Shown in pieces: positions 1 to 9,155 of a stretch of 64,000 bases of DNA. The stretch is from Nitrospira sp. (lineage in GTDB: Bacteria > Nitrospirota > Nitrospiria > Nitrospirales > Nitrospiraceae). The position numbers and the translations under genes were made by a program. Under the pieces are notes generated by a model. The model made no database searches. It was not told the DNA's origin and saw only the letters and a program-made list of their open reading frames with translations. The stretch is from NCBI GenBank assembly GCA_018242765.1, contig JAFEBH010000028.1, positions 1 to 64,000 on the forward strand, written 5' to 3'. Each line of letters opens with the position of its first letter. The first letter of the stretch is position 1.

Positions 1-29
1 TACCTTGCAACCAATCATAGGAGGGAATC

Positions 30-1514
30 ATGTCATCGCATCCCTATCGTACGATCGGTTCTATTGTTGGAATCGGGCTGGTGAGCGGGGCCCTAATATG
101 GGGTGGCCACTCACTCACCCTGTCCCATGCATCCAATGCCCCCTCACAGGGCGTCGTACCTGCCGCCACTGTTCAGCCAGCGCCAGGCTTTACAGACGTC
201 GCCAAACGAGTCACTCCGGCGGTCGTGAACATTACGACGGTCATAACGGAGCATGTGACAGATGGCTCACCCGTTCCGGATGAGCTACGAGAACGAATGG
301 AGGAATTCTTCGGGAAACCATTTGGACCTCGTGGGCGTCGACCAGAGGCCCCGTTTGACCATCGAACGCCTCGGAAAGGACAAGGATCCGGTGTGATCAT
401 TTCGTCGGATGGCTATATTGTGACGAATAATCATGTGATTGCCCAGGCCCGAGAGGTCAGCGTTACCCTTCCCGATAAACGGGAATTTAAGGGCAAGATT
501 GTCGGAGTGGATCCGAAAAGTGACCTTGCCGTGATCAAGATCAATGCCGGCCATCTTCCGACCGTGACTTGGGGTGATGCGTCAAATCTTCAAGTCGGTG
601 AGTATGTCTTAGCGGTCGGCAACCCCTTTGGGCTCAATTCCACCGTGACGCTTGGGATCGTGAGCGCGGTGGGTCGCGGCCAAATGGGGATCACTCAGTA
701 CGAGGATTTTATTCAGACGGACGCCGCCATTAACCCTGGCAACTCGGGCGGTGCGCTGGTGAATACCAAGGGGGAGCTGGTGGGCATCAACACGGCCATC
801 TTTTCACAGACAGGAGGATATCAAGGCGTGGGGTTCGCTGTGTCGACCACGATGGTCAAGCCGATTTATGAGAGCCTGATCAAGTCTGGCAAGGTTGTCA
901 GAGGATATCTGGGGATAGGGCTTCAGGGATTGAGCCAGGATCTGGCCGCGTCATTTGGCCTCAAGGATGCGAAAGGGGCATTGATCAGCGATGTGAAGGC
1001 AGGGAGTCCTGCGGATCAGGCCGGCCTCAAGCAGGGGGACGTGATCGTCAGCTATCAAGGGACTCCGGTGGAAGATGGGGTCGCCTTACAACGACTCGTC
1101 ACCAGGACCACTGTTGGTGTCAAGGTGACACTCAACGTCATTCGTGATGGAAATGAACGTGAGTTGACCGTCAGGGTGGGTGAGCAGCCTGACGAATCTA
1201 AGGTCGCGAAGATGCAGTACGGAGGTTCCGACGATGCTCTGTCGGGTCTTGTGGTTGAGGAGTTGGATCAGGACCGGGCAAGACAGCTTGGATTTCATGG
1301 AGCGAGTGGCGTGGTGGTGACAAAGGTTGATCCAGACAGCGGCGCCGAGAGGGCCGGTCTTTCTGTGGGTGACGTGATCCAAGAAATGAATCGGCGACCG
1401 ATCAAGTCAGTCAAAGATTTTGAAAAGGTGTCCGCAGATCTCAAGAAAGGATCCAACGTTCTGCTTCTGGTTACTCGGCAGGGGAGTTCCTTGTTCGTAT
1501 CCGTCAAAGTGTAA
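30..1514 (+). CDS. degQ: Do-family periplasmic serine protease (DegP/DegQ type)
   Basis: A 494-residue HtrA/Do-type serine endoprotease that should degrade or hold misfolded envelope proteins in the periplasm. A hydrophobic N-terminal segment (about residues 8-25) acts as signal peptide or membrane anchor. The trypsin-like domain shows the full triad: His135 in TNNHVI, Asp165 in SDLAVIK and Ser239 in NPGNSGGAL. Two PDZ domains follow (about 285-375 and 395-485), each with the carboxylate-binding GYLGIGL or related loop and an AGL-QGDVI pattern. This is the standard DegP/DegQ length and layout. The start is supported by a strong AGGAGG seven bases upstream of the ATG. The gene stands alone and runs convergently into purU. 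Whether it is functionally DegP or DegQ cannot be decided from sequence. Confidence 0.95.
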   Translation: MSSHPYRTIGSIVGIGLVSGALIWGGHSLTLSHASNAPSQGVVPAATVQPAPGFTDVAKRVTPAVVNITTVITEHVTDGSPVPDELRERMEEFFGKPFGPRGRRPEAPFDHRTPRKGQGSGVIISSDGYIVTNNHVIAQAREVSVTLPDKREFKGKIVGVDPKSDLAVIKINAGHLPTVTWGDASNLQVGEYVLAVGNPFGLNSTVTLGIVSAVGRGQMGITQYEDFIQTDAAINPGNSGGALVNTKGELVGINTAIFSQTGGYQGVGFAVSTTMVKPIYESLIKSGKVVRGYLGIGLQGLSQDLAASFGLKDAKGALISDVKAGSPADQAGLKQGDVIVSYQGTPVEDGVALQRLVTRTTVGVKVTLNVIRDGNERELTVRVGEQPDESKVAKMQYGGSDDALSGLVVEELDQDRARQLGFHGASGVVVTKVDPDSGAERAGLSVGDVIQEMNRRPIKSVKDFEKVSADLKKGSNVLLLVTRQGSSLFVSVKV

Positions 1515-1535
1515 GAACTGTACTCGTTCCAAGGT

Positions 1536-1568
1536 AGAGGGAGGAGGAGGCAACATCCTGCTCCCTCT
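1536..1568. terminator. Likely bidirectional terminator between convergent degQ and purU
   Basis: A perfect 8-bp inverted repeat (AGAGGGAG at 1536-1543, CTCCCTCT at 1561-1568), with further pairing just inside it, lies in the 73-bp gap between two converging genes. There is no clean T-run, so the call rests on position and symmetry. Confidence 0.5.
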
Positions 1569-1587
1569 TGCTGGGGCTTCAGGTCTT

Positions 1588-2454
1588 TTAGTCGAAGACG
1601 ACGGTTTTTCTCCCGTACACTAAGACCCGGCGCTCAATGTGACGACGAACCGCTCTTGCCAGCACGACTTCCTCAAGATCTCGCCCTTTCCGAACGAGAT
1701 CCTCCACCGTATCTCGGTGTCCCATACGAATCACATCTTGTTCGATGATAGGCCCTTCATCCAGGTCTTGGGTTGCGTAATGGGCAGTCGCTCCAATGAT
1801 CTTCACGCCGCGGTCGTAGGCCTGTCGGTAGGGGTTGGCTCCGATAAAGGCCGGAAGAAAGGAATGGTGAATGTTGATGACGGGGCAGCCGACCTGTGCC
1901 AGAAAATCCGCGCTGAGAATCTGCATATAGCGCGCCATGACCACAAGCTCGATGCGATGTTCTTTCAGCAAGGCGACGACCTGTTGTTCCTGTCGGGGTT
2001 TGGTTTCCTTCGTGACGGGATAGACGGCATAGGGGATGTTAAAAAGCTCAGCCCAACTTGCACATGTGTCGTGGTTTGAAATGATGATGGGAATATCGAT
2101 GTGCAGCTCGTCTCGACGGTGCCGTTGGAGAAGGTCGGCCAGACAATGATCCTGTTTCGAGACCAGAAGGGCGACACGAGGTCGTTGGCTGGACGGATAC
2201 ACCTCATAGTGCATTTCATAGACTTTCGCGATTGGATCAAAGGCGGCTGGAATATCGCTGGGGGGCATCTGAAGTCCATCCGTGGCAAATTCCATCCGCA
2301 TGAGAAAATCGTTGGTATCCTCATCGGTGTGGTGATCGGAGTCGAGAATGTTGCCGCCGAAATCGTGAATGAATCCCGATACGCGTGCAACGATGCCCTT
2401 GCGATCTTTACAGCGGATCAGGAGCACGATCGAGTCCTTCTTCCGTGACGTCAT
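1588..2454 (-). CDS. purU: Formyltetrahydrofolate deformylase
   Basis: A 288-residue enzyme that hydrolyses 10-formyl-THF to formate and THF, balancing one-carbon pools and supplying formate for purine synthesis. An N-terminal ACT domain (about residues 8-85, CKDRKGIVARVSGFIHDFGG) is followed by the formyltransferase fold. The catalytic region is visible as MARYMQILS, then INIHHSFLPAF, then the aspartate in LDEGPIIEQDV. The length matches the family. It is monocistronic and separated by about 60 bp from the upstream rimO, which lies on the same strand. Related formyltransferases such as PurN and Fmt lack the ACT domain, so the assignment is firm. Confidence 0.93.
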   Translation of the reverse strand: MTSRKKDSIVLLIRCKDRKGIVARVSGFIHDFGGNILDSDHHTDEDTNDFLMRMEFATDGLQMPPSDIPAAFDPIAKVYEMHYEVYPSSQRPRVALLVSKQDHCLADLLQRHRRDELHIDIPIIISNHDTCASWAELFNIPYAVYPVTKETKPRQEQQVVALLKEHRIELVVMARYMQILSADFLAQVGCPVINIHHSFLPAFIGANPYRQAYDRGVKIIGATAHYATQDLDEGPIIEQDVIRMGHRDTVEDLVRKGRDLEEVVLARAVRRHIERRVLVYGRKTVVFD

Positions 2455-2515
2455 GGGTGTGTACTCCTTCCGGAGTTGTTACGATCAGTGTATGAAGAGC
2501 GGCAAGATGCCGTTT

Positions 2516-3958
2516 TCAGTGGACAGGTGTCGTCACGATGCGTCCGACGAGATCGAATCCCGCGGCGTCGGTGATCTCGACTCTGCAGAAGTCACCAGGT
2601 GCCGGTTCCGAAGTCTTGCCGCCGGCATCGGCTGAGTCCTCGTCGACATAGACGACGCCGTCTATTTCAGGAGCAAGCCCTTCATGACGCCCTTCGAGAA
2701 CGCCCTCTGTCTCTTCAGATCGCCCATCAATCAGCACATCGAGGATCGAGCCGATTCTAGCCCTCCCTTTTGAAGCGGCAATCGTTTCCTGGGCGGAGAG
2801 GATCATATTACGACGGTCTTCCATCACGTCCTGCTCGACTTTGTCATCTAACTCGGCTGCCGGGGTATCGTCCTCATCTGAATACACAAATACTGCGACT
2901 CGGTCGAACTCCGCCTGTTCCACATATGTGCGCAGCTCGGTGAACGCAGCCTCGGTTTCTCCAGGGAAGCCGACAATGAACGCCGTTCGGAAGGTGACTC
3001 CGGGGATACGGGTTCGGATACGATCGACGAGTGATTCGATGGTTGTGCGATTTCCTAGGCGATGCATCCGGGTAAGCATCCGATCATTAATGTGCTGGAG
3101 CGGCATATCAATGTACTTGGTAATCTTGTCTTCCCCGGCATAGAGGTCCAGCAGCTCATCCGTGACTTGTTGGGGATACAGATAAAAAGGTCGGATCCAT
3201 TGGAGGCCATCCACTTTGACCAATTCACGAAGGAGTGACACGAGGCCTTGGCGAAGACCGAGATCGACACCATAGTTCATGGTGTCTTGCGAGATGAGGT
3301 TGATCTCCTTGACTCCTTCGGCAGCAAGCTGGCGTGCTTCTGCCACGATAGATTCCACCGGTCGGCTGCGTTGCTTTCCACGCATCAACGGGATCGCGCA
3401 GAACGTACAGTTGCGATTGCAGCCTTCGGCGATTTTGACGTAGGCGCTGTGCTGTTTGCCGAGTCTGAGACGGGGAGCCAGTTCGTCGTACAGATAGGGA
3501 GGTTGACTGATCCAGAGTCGTTTGTGTCGTTTCTTGGGGGCCAATAGATCGCGGCAAATATCCGCGATCTTACCGAATTCACCGGTGCCAACGACCCCGT
3601 CTAACTCCGGTAACTCTTTCAACAAGTCTCCTTGATACCGTTGGGCCAGGCAGCCGGCAGCGATCAGCACGCGACAACGTCCGGTCTTCTTAAGGTGCCC
3701 ATGTTCGAGAATCGTGTTGATCGATTCTTGTTTGGCCTCTTCGATGAAACCGCAGGTATTGACGATGACCACGTCGGCTTGTGTTGGATCGCCGGTGAGT
3801 TGAAACCCTTCCGTGACCAATGTCCCGAGCATAATTTCTGAGTCGACCTGATTCTTGGAGCAGCCCAGGTTGACGAAACCGATGGTTGTTGCAGATCGGT
3901 TGACGCGGGCGGTCTTCGTGGAATGCGCGCGTGTTGGAGTAATCAGAGGTTGTGACAT
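2516..3958 (-). CDS. rimO: Ribosomal protein S12 methylthiotransferase RimO
   Basis: A 480-residue radical-SAM enzyme that methylthiolates the conserved aspartate of ribosomal protein S12. The N-terminal UPF0004 domain opens with VNLGCSKNQVDSE, and its cluster ligands are Cys33, Cys69 and Cys103. The radical-SAM motif CxxxCxxC is Cys180, Cys184 and Cys187 (GCNRNCTFC). A C-terminal TRAM domain covers roughly the last 70 residues. The GCSKNQVDSE signature separates RimO from the tRNA enzyme MiaB. The first 25 residues before TIGFVNLGCSK are longer than usual, so the true start could be slightly downstream. The gene is transcribed toward purU with a 61-bp gap. Confidence 0.95.
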   Translation of the reverse strand: MSQPLITPTRAHSTKTARVNRSATTIGFVNLGCSKNQVDSEIMLGTLVTEGFQLTGDPTQADVVIVNTCGFIEEAKQESINTILEHGHLKKTGRCRVLIAAGCLAQRYQGDLLKELPELDGVVGTGEFGKIADICRDLLAPKKRHKRLWISQPPYLYDELAPRLRLGKQHSAYVKIAEGCNRNCTFCAIPLMRGKQRSRPVESIVAEARQLAAEGVKEINLISQDTMNYGVDLGLRQGLVSLLRELVKVDGLQWIRPFYLYPQQVTDELLDLYAGEDKITKYIDMPLQHINDRMLTRMHRLGNRTTIESLVDRIRTRIPGVTFRTAFIVGFPGETEAAFTELRTYVEQAEFDRVAVFVYSDEDDTPAAELDDKVEQDVMEDRRNMILSAQETIAASKGRARIGSILDVLIDGRSEETEGVLEGRHEGLAPEIDGVVYVDEDSADAGGKTSEPAPGDFCRVEITDAAGFDLVGRIVTTPVH

Positions 3959-4040
3959 GTCAGGCAGTCTACGGGAGGGTTAAAAAGACTGTCAATGCGC
4001 CCCTTGCGGAAGATCGAGCAATTCCCCTAGAGTGCGCATC

Positions 4041-4577
4041 ATGATTCGCATGTTTCAAGGCATCAAGCCCACGGTTCCCAAGTCCTGTTTTATCGAAACG
4101 ACAGCCGTTGTGATCGGTGACGTCGTCATGGGGGAAGAGTGCAGTGTGTGGTTCAACGCTGTAATACGAGGCGATGTAAACTATATCAGGATCGGTAAAC
4201 GGACAAATGTGCAAGACCTCTGCATGCTACATGTGACTCATGATACTCATCCCTTGATCATCGGCAGTGACGTCACGATCGGTCACAATGTGGTACTGCA
4301 CGGCTGTACGATTCAGGATCGTGTGCTAGTTGGAATGGGTGCCATCATCATGGACGGGGCCGTGATCGGCGAGGATTCGGTGGTGGGAGCCGGAGCTCTG
4401 GTTGTTGAAGGGACGGTTGTGCCGCCGAAGAGTCTCATCCTGGGATCACCTGCGAAGGTCAAGCGATCGGTCACCGAGAAGGAATTAGCCTGGATCAAGG
4501 AATCGGCGGGCAACTATGTGCGATATGCCAGGCAGTACATGGGCGATCCAGCGAAGAAGACCGGTTTTGAACTCTGA
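4041..4577 (+). CDS. Gamma-class carbonic anhydrase family protein
   Basis: A left-handed beta-helix hexapeptide-repeat protein of 178 residues from the chosen ATG. The histidines that bind metal in gamma carbonic anhydrases fall in CMLHVTHDTHPLIIG and TIGHNVVLHGC, with the preceding FNAVIRGDVNYIRIG typical of the YrdA/CaiE/Cam branch. It may hydrate CO2 or be a structural or acyltransferase-like member; activity is not provable from sequence. An upstream in-frame GTG at 4032 and another ATG at 4050 also exist, and none has a clear Shine-Dalgarno. 4041 was taken because family members normally begin a few residues before the FQGI segment. The gene is divergent from rimO. Confidence 0.88.
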   Translation: MIRMFQGIKPTVPKSCFIETTAVVIGDVVMGEECSVWFNAVIRGDVNYIRIGKRTNVQDLCMLHVTHDTHPLIIGSDVTIGHNVVLHGCTIQDRVLVGMGAIIMDGAVIGEDSVVGAGALVVEGTVVPPKSLILGSPAKVKRSVTEKELAWIKESAGNYVRYARQYMGDPAKKTGFEL

Positions 4578-4613
4578 TAGATCACGATCGTCGATTTTCT
4601 TACTTCTCCCCTT

Positions 4614-5309
4614 TTACCTCTTCCCAACCTTGATAAAACAGATCGGATCGCCGACGAGTGCCGTGGGATATCGTCTTCGTTCCACACGATACGGAACGTA
4701 GTGCCGGTGGCACCAGTCTGCAATCCACACCGCTTCTTCCGTTGACGTTGTCACCAGACCGGGGATTGTCAATTTCGGCAGACATCGATTGACGATCGTC
4801 TGCACAATCCGCCGTTCCTTCTGAAACTCAATAGGATTGAACGTCACCGGATCTGCTTGGCCATAGGACAGGGGAGAGAGATGCGGAAATCGTTCGGGAT
4901 CGTTGAGGACGCTGACCATCCAGAGATGGTCGAAACGCCCTTGTGCCGAGGAGGCATCGCGAGCAAGGAAGCGCACCGGCAGGTCGCGACAAACGCGGTT
5001 GAGAATCGTGACCTCTGATCGTCTAAGGTTATAGGGTTCAACGTATCGTTCACGATCGATGGATTCTGCAATCAGCACCGGAAGTTCCGCCACGCCGGCT
5101 CCTATGTAGAGGCTTCGGCCGCCACGAGGTAACTTCTTGACGAGAGCTTCGGCTACCAGTGTCCCTAACTTTCGGCAGGGTTCCCGCTTGGCGCGCCAGA
5201 ACTCATTGCCGCCTTCGTAGCAATAGACGGACTCCAGGCGCTTGTAATCGAGGTGGGTGAATACATCGGTGATTATACGTCGAGCTGAACCAGATACTGG
5301 TTTTTTCAT
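4614..5309 (-). CDS. Uncharacterised protein with a methyltransferase-like N-terminal motif
   Basis: A 231-residue soluble protein that I do not recognise as a named family. Residues about 55-110 contain a glycine-rich strand-turn-helix (SLYIGAGVAELPVLIAE) followed by an acidic strand end (RYVEPYNLRRSEVTILN), which resembles motifs I and II of class I SAM-dependent methyltransferases. The rest (RFDHLWMVSVLNDPERFPHL, then a basic C-terminus) does not match a motif I know. It has no signal peptide or membrane helix. It is transcribed convergently with the gamma-carbonic anhydrase gene and is preceded by an 83-bp gap. The methyltransferase idea is inference only. Confidence 0.65.
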   Translation of the reverse strand: MKKPVSGSARRIITDVFTHLDYKRLESVYCYEGGNEFWRAKREPCRKLGTLVAEALVKKLPRGGRSLYIGAGVAELPVLIAESIDRERYVEPYNLRRSEVTILNRVCRDLPVRFLARDASSAQGRFDHLWMVSVLNDPERFPHLSPLSYGQADPVTFNPIEFQKERRIVQTIVNRCLPKLTIPGLVTTSTEEAVWIADWCHRHYVPYRVERRRYPTALVGDPICFIKVGKR

Positions 5310-5392
5310 AGATGTCTTGTCCCATGGCGGGTATCGAATAACACTTCAACCACACAAGCAGCCGGCAGTCTATCGAAATCAATGCTCCAAAG

Positions 5393-6259
5393 CTATGTAG
5401 ATGGTTGACTAGCTAACTCAATGACGGTGGCCTTGAGGCCATTGGCGACGGCAGCAATGAAGTCGAGACTCAACGTGTCGAGCGTGTCGGTCGAACGATG
5501 GTAATGGGGGTTTCGGAAGTTGGCAGTATCAGTCAGCATGACAGCGGGGAATCCCTGCTCCCAGAACGAGGTGTGGTCGCTCCGTCTCGTGTCTGGGAGC
5601 TTTTCTCCGTTGCCCGGCACGATCAGCGGAACAATTGGAAGGTGCGGCTTCATGGCCTGGGCAACAGAGCCGGTCAGATGGTGTGAGCGTTCGTTACCGA
5701 TGACGGCCAGAAAATTGCCCGTTGTGGGTACCGCGATTGGGACACCAGGAGGGATTTTCTGTGAATTGGGTTGATGGCTTGCATAGCCGACACATTCCAA
5801 TACGATCGCTCCATGGATGGATTCACCATTGTTCCGTAAGAGAGACGTGTAGGCCTGGCTACCGAGGAGGTTCTCTTCCTCTAAGTTAAACGCGATGAAA
5901 CTGATCGGTCTGGCCAACGTCATGGTTCTTACCTGACGAGCCACTTGAAGCATGATGGCGAGCGCGCTGGCATTATCGTCAGCGCCCGGAGATCCTTCAA
6001 CAGTATCGAAATGGGCGGCGACAATCAGCGGCGGTGCTGATTGGAATGATTTGTGGTCAGGAAACGCTGTTCCGATCACATTGTGAGAGGTGCCGCCCAA
6101 GGCTGGGAAGGCTTGCGTGGTCACGGTCAGCCCAGTTTCCGCGAAGCGACGGTGTAGGTAGGCCTCCGTCTGTCGTAAGCGGCTCGGTGAGGTGATGGGA
6201 TGGCGTTCCCCCACCAGAGCCTGAAGATCTTCTCTGAGTTGATTCCGATCGATAGGCAC
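5393..6259 (-). CDS. M28-family zinc aminopeptidase
   Basis: A 288-residue metallopeptidase of the M28 family. The two-zinc site is readable: AAHFDTVEGSPGADDNASA gives the first His-Asp and the bridging Asp, FNLEEENLLGS gives the catalytic Glu pair, and NPHYHRSTDTLDTL gives the C-terminal His. RSDHTSFWEQGFPAVMLTD is the usual DH-FW-GIPA block. No signal peptide is seen, so a cytoplasmic aminopeptidase is more likely than a secreted one. It lies 26 bp downstream of argB on the same strand and probably ends the trmFO-xerC-hslVU-argB transcript. The substrate is unknown. Confidence 0.87.
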   Translation of the reverse strand: MPIDRNQLREDLQALVGERHPITSPSRLRQTEAYLHRRFAETGLTVTTQAFPALGGTSHNVIGTAFPDHKSFQSAPPLIVAAHFDTVEGSPGADDNASALAIMLQVARQVRTMTLARPISFIAFNLEEENLLGSQAYTSLLRNNGESIHGAIVLECVGYASHQPNSQKIPPGVPIAVPTTGNFLAVIGNERSHHLTGSVAQAMKPHLPIVPLIVPGNGEKLPDTRRSDHTSFWEQGFPAVMLTDTANFRNPHYHRSTDTLDTLSLDFIAAVANGLKATVIELASQPST

Positions 6260-6285
6260 AGAACTGGTTTCCAGCTGCAGGAGGC

Positions 6286-7182
6286 TTAGGTCACGATTTC
6301 GGTGCCGATACCCTTCCGCGTGAAGATTTCAAGCAGAATGGCGTGCGGAATACGCCCATCAATAATGTGGGCTTTCCCAACTCCGTCACCCAAGGCATCC
6401 AAGCAGGCGTGTACCTTTGGGATCATCCCTTCTGTGATGGTCCCTTTCTTCATCATGCGCTGCACATCTTTACGGGATACGGTGGAGAGGTGACGCCCGT
6501 TGGCGTCGCGAATGCCTTTGATATCGGTCATCATCAGCAGTTTTTCCGCCTGCAAGGCTCCGGCGACCGCTCCGGCCACGAGATCGGCGTTGATGTTGTA
6601 GGTATTGCCCTCACGATCCGTGCCGATGGGCGCGATGATCGGGATGTAGTGGTCTTCCTGGAGATTGCGTAACAATCCCGGATCCACCTTTTCGATGTCA
6701 CCGACCAAGCCGAAATCACCTTCGCTGTCTTCTCCATGGACATCGCGATTGAGGCTTTCCGCCCAGGCCTTCGCCGTCAAGGGCTTGCTGAGGATCAAGC
6801 CGCCGTCCTTCCCGCTCAACCCGACCGCGCTGCCGCCGTGCCGGGTGATCAGGTCGGTCAGTTCCATGTTGATTTTCCCGGCCAGGACCATCTCCACGAT
6901 TTCCATCGTGGCTGCGTCCGTGATCCGGACACCATGGCGGAACTTCGCTTGAATGCCGAGTCGATCGAGCATCTTATCGATTTGTGGCCCGCCGCCGTGA
7001 ATGATGACTGGGTTGATACCAACATATTTCAAGAGGACGACATCTTGCGCAAACCGCTCTTTGAGTGATGCATCTGTCATCGCGTGGCCGCCGTACTTCA
7101 CAACAACGGTTTTTCCGCGAAACGTCCGGATGTACGGAAGAGCTTCGATCAGCACATCGGCTTTTTTGATGAGTTTGTTCAT
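6286..7182 (-). CDS. argB: Acetylglutamate kinase
   Basis: A 298-residue amino-acid kinase that phosphorylates N-acetyl-L-glutamate, the second step of arginine biosynthesis. Family blocks are VVVKYGGHAM (ATP-binding Lys), IIHGGGPQIDKML (substrate-binding Gly-rich loop), NINADLVAGAVA, and the C-terminal GKAHIIDGRIPHAILLEIFT. The length is normal. The N-terminal helix before the kinase fold (MNKLIKKADVLIEALPYI) is the one that makes hexameric, arginine-inhibited forms, so feedback control is plausible by family knowledge. It is 29 bp downstream of hslU and 26 bp upstream of the M28 peptidase gene on the same strand. Confidence 0.96.
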   Translation of the reverse strand: MNKLIKKADVLIEALPYIRTFRGKTVVVKYGGHAMTDASLKERFAQDVVLLKYVGINPVIIHGGGPQIDKMLDRLGIQAKFRHGVRITDAATMEIVEMVLAGKINMELTDLITRHGGSAVGLSGKDGGLILSKPLTAKAWAESLNRDVHGEDSEGDFGLVGDIEKVDPGLLRNLQEDHYIPIIAPIGTDREGNTYNINADLVAGAVAGALQAEKLLMMTDIKGIRDANGRHLSTVSRKDVQRMMKKGTITEGMIPKVHACLDALGDGVGKAHIIDGRIPHAILLEIFTRKGIGTEIVT

Positions 7183-7211
7183 GCCCCTCTCCCGTCGATC
7201 AGAGCGGTCTC

Positions 7212-8612
7212 CTACAAGATATACCGGCTCAGATCTTGGTCTTTGACGATGTCCTTCAATCGATCCCGGACGTAGGTGGCGGTGATGTTGATCAGCTTGT
7301 CCGGCCAGCCTGGTCCCTCGAAAGAAATTTCTTCCAACAACCGTTCCATGATGGTGAAGAGGCGACGGGCACCGATGTTCTCGGTTCGTTCATTCACTTG
7401 GACAGCGATCTCTGCAATTTCCTCCAAGCCGTCCTTGGCGAACTCGATGGCCAGTCCTTCCGTGGCCATCAAGGCCTGATATTGCCGGACCAACGCTCCC
7501 TTTGGTTCCGTGAGAATGCGGACGAAATCCTCTTTGGATAGGGGGCTCAGTTCAACGCGGATCGGGAAGCGCCCTTGGAGCTCTGGAATGAGATCGGACG
7601 GTTTGGCCACATGGAAGGCCCCGGCTGCGATGAAGAGAATGTGGTCCGTCACGACCGGGCCATATTTCGTGTTGACGGTGCAGCCTTCTACGATGGGCAA
7701 CAAATCTCGTTGCACACCCTCTCGGGACACATCAGGTCCTGCTGTGCGCTCGCGACCGGCGATCTTGTCGATCTCATCGAGAAACACGATCCCGGTCTGT
7801 TCTACCTTGTTGATCGCTTCACGTGTGGTGTCGTCCATATCGATCAACTTCTGGGCTTCCTCCTGCGTCAGGTGTTTCAGCGCTTCGGGCACCTTCATAA
7901 GTCGCTTCTTCTTTTTACCCTGGAACATGCCACCCAGCATGTCGCGGAGATTGTTCTCGATGTCATCCAGCCCACCCACATTGGAGATGACGCCGACCGG
8001 AACTCCCCGCTCTTTGACTTCCATTTCAACGGTTCGTTCATCCATCTTGCCTTCGCGCAGCTGGAGACGGAGTTTCGACCGGGTCGTTTCATGAGAGTCC
8101 GGATGAGGTTGTGTGACCGTCTCGGTTGTGCTGTCCACAAATCCGGGTCGAGGTGGGGGCGGAGGCAAGAGGAGGTCGAGCAGGCGCTCCTCAGCCTGTT
8201 GTTCGGCCTTGTGTTGGACGAACGCCAGGCGTTGGGTCTTGACCATGTTAATAGCAAGCTCGGTGAGGTCGCGAATGATCGATTCCACATCGCGCCCGAC
8301 ATAGCCCACTTCGGTGAACTTCGACGCTTCGACCTTGATGAACGGCGCTTCGGCCAGCTTGGCCAGCCGTCGGGCAATCTCCGTTTTGCCTACGCCGGTC
8401 GGCCCGATCATGATGATGTTCTTCGGCATGACCTCATCGCGAAGGTCGGGCGACAGTTGTTGGCGTCGCCAGCGGTTGCGAAGGGCGATGGCGACCATGC
8501 GCTTCGCATCCTTTTGTCCGATGACATAACGGTTCAGTTCTTCAACGATCTGACGGGGAGTGAGATTATTGAGATTCAACGCGACAGGCTCCGTCGTGAG
8601 CGGCTTCATCAT
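7212..8612 (-). CDS. hslU: HslU ATPase subunit of the HslUV protease
   Basis: A 466-residue AAA+ unfoldase (ClpY) that feeds proteins into the HslV peptidase. Walker A is [13 protein letters not shown], the pore loop is GYVGRDVE and Walker B is [12 protein letters not shown]. An intermediate I-domain occupies about residues 110-240, with proline-rich and basic stretches. The C-terminus DLSRYIL matches the tail that docks into HslV and activates it. Six bases separate it from hslV upstream, giving a coupled pair. Two Met codons start the ORF (MMKPL); the first is used. Long ORFs antisense to it are compositional shadows. Confidence 0.97.
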   Translation of the reverse strand: MMKPLTTEPVALNLNNLTPRQIVEELNRYVIGQKDAKRMVAIALRNRWRRQQLSPDLRDEVMPKNIIMIGPTGVGKTEIARRLAKLAEAPFIKVEASKFTEVGYVGRDVESIIRDLTELAINMVKTQRLAFVQHKAEQQAEERLLDLLLPPPPPRPGFVDSTTETVTQPHPDSHETTRSKLRLQLREGKMDERTVEMEVKERGVPVGVISNVGGLDDIENNLRDMLGGMFQGKKKKRLMKVPEALKHLTQEEAQKLIDMDDTTREAINKVEQTGIVFLDEIDKIAGRERTAGPDVSREGVQRDLLPIVEGCTVNTKYGPVVTDHILFIAAGAFHVAKPSDLIPELQGRFPIRVELSPLSKEDFVRILTEPKGALVRQYQALMATEGLAIEFAKDGLEEIAEIAVQVNERTENIGARRLFTIMERLLEEISFEGPGWPDKLINITATYVRDRLKDIVKDQDLSRYIL

Positions 8613-8618
8613 TGTGGA

Positions 8619-9155
8619 TTATCCTCGAAGTTCTTCAACAAGAATCTGTTGGTTTGTATAGATATCAATGGATCCCGCGATAGTCAGGGATTCAGTCACG
8701 ATCACCGGGGCTTCCAATTGTGAATGGCGGAGCAATCCTCTGGCCGCTGCCAGCGCATAGGGGCCACCCGAGCCAATCGCCAGAATCCCGTCTTCCGGCT
8801 CGACGACGTCACCGGTCCCGGTAATGATAAACGACTGCTCACGTCCGGCCACGGCCAAGAGGGCTTCCAGGCGACGAAGCACACGATCTGTCCGCCAATC
8901 CTTCGCGAGTTCAACGGCTGCCCTCGTGAGATTACCTCGATACTCTTCCAATTTGCTCTCGAATTTTTCGAACAGTGTGAACGCGTCCGCCGTGGCGCCG
9001 GCAAACCCTGCCAGAACCTGATCATGGTGCAAGCGCCGAACCTTCTTGGCGTTGTGTTTCATGACCGTGGTGCCGACGGTGACTTGGCCGTCACAGCCCA
9101 TGGCAACCCGTCCGTCGCGGCGGACACAGAGCACGGTCGTCGACCGGATTTTCAT
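8619..9155 (-). CDS. hslV: HslV peptidase subunit of the HslUV protease
   Basis: A 178-residue N-terminal-nucleophile threonine peptidase (ClpQ). The conserved start of the mature protein is [10 protein letters not shown], so the nucleophile is Thr6 and a five-residue propeptide (MKIRS) must be removed. This contrasts with E. coli, where only Met precedes Thr. [19 protein letters not shown] and [17 protein letters not shown] are family blocks. It overlaps the stop of xerC by 4 bp, indicating translational coupling, and lies just upstream of hslU. Confidence 0.96.
   Translation of the reverse strand: MKIRSTTVLCVRRDGRVAMGCDGQVTVGTTVMKHNAKKVRRLHHDQVLAGFAGATADAFTLFEKFESKLEEYRGNLTRAAVELAKDWRTDRVLRRLEALLAVAGREQSFIITGTGDVVEPEDGILAIGSGGPYALAAARGLLRHSQLEAPVIVTESLTIAGSIDIYTNQQILVEELRG

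Noticed and set aside
7575-8723. Long plus-strand ORF (382 codons) opposite hslU and hslV
   Set aside because: It lies antisense to two clearly conserved genes, has no recognisable domain and no ribosome site, and reflects the codon bias of the opposite strand.
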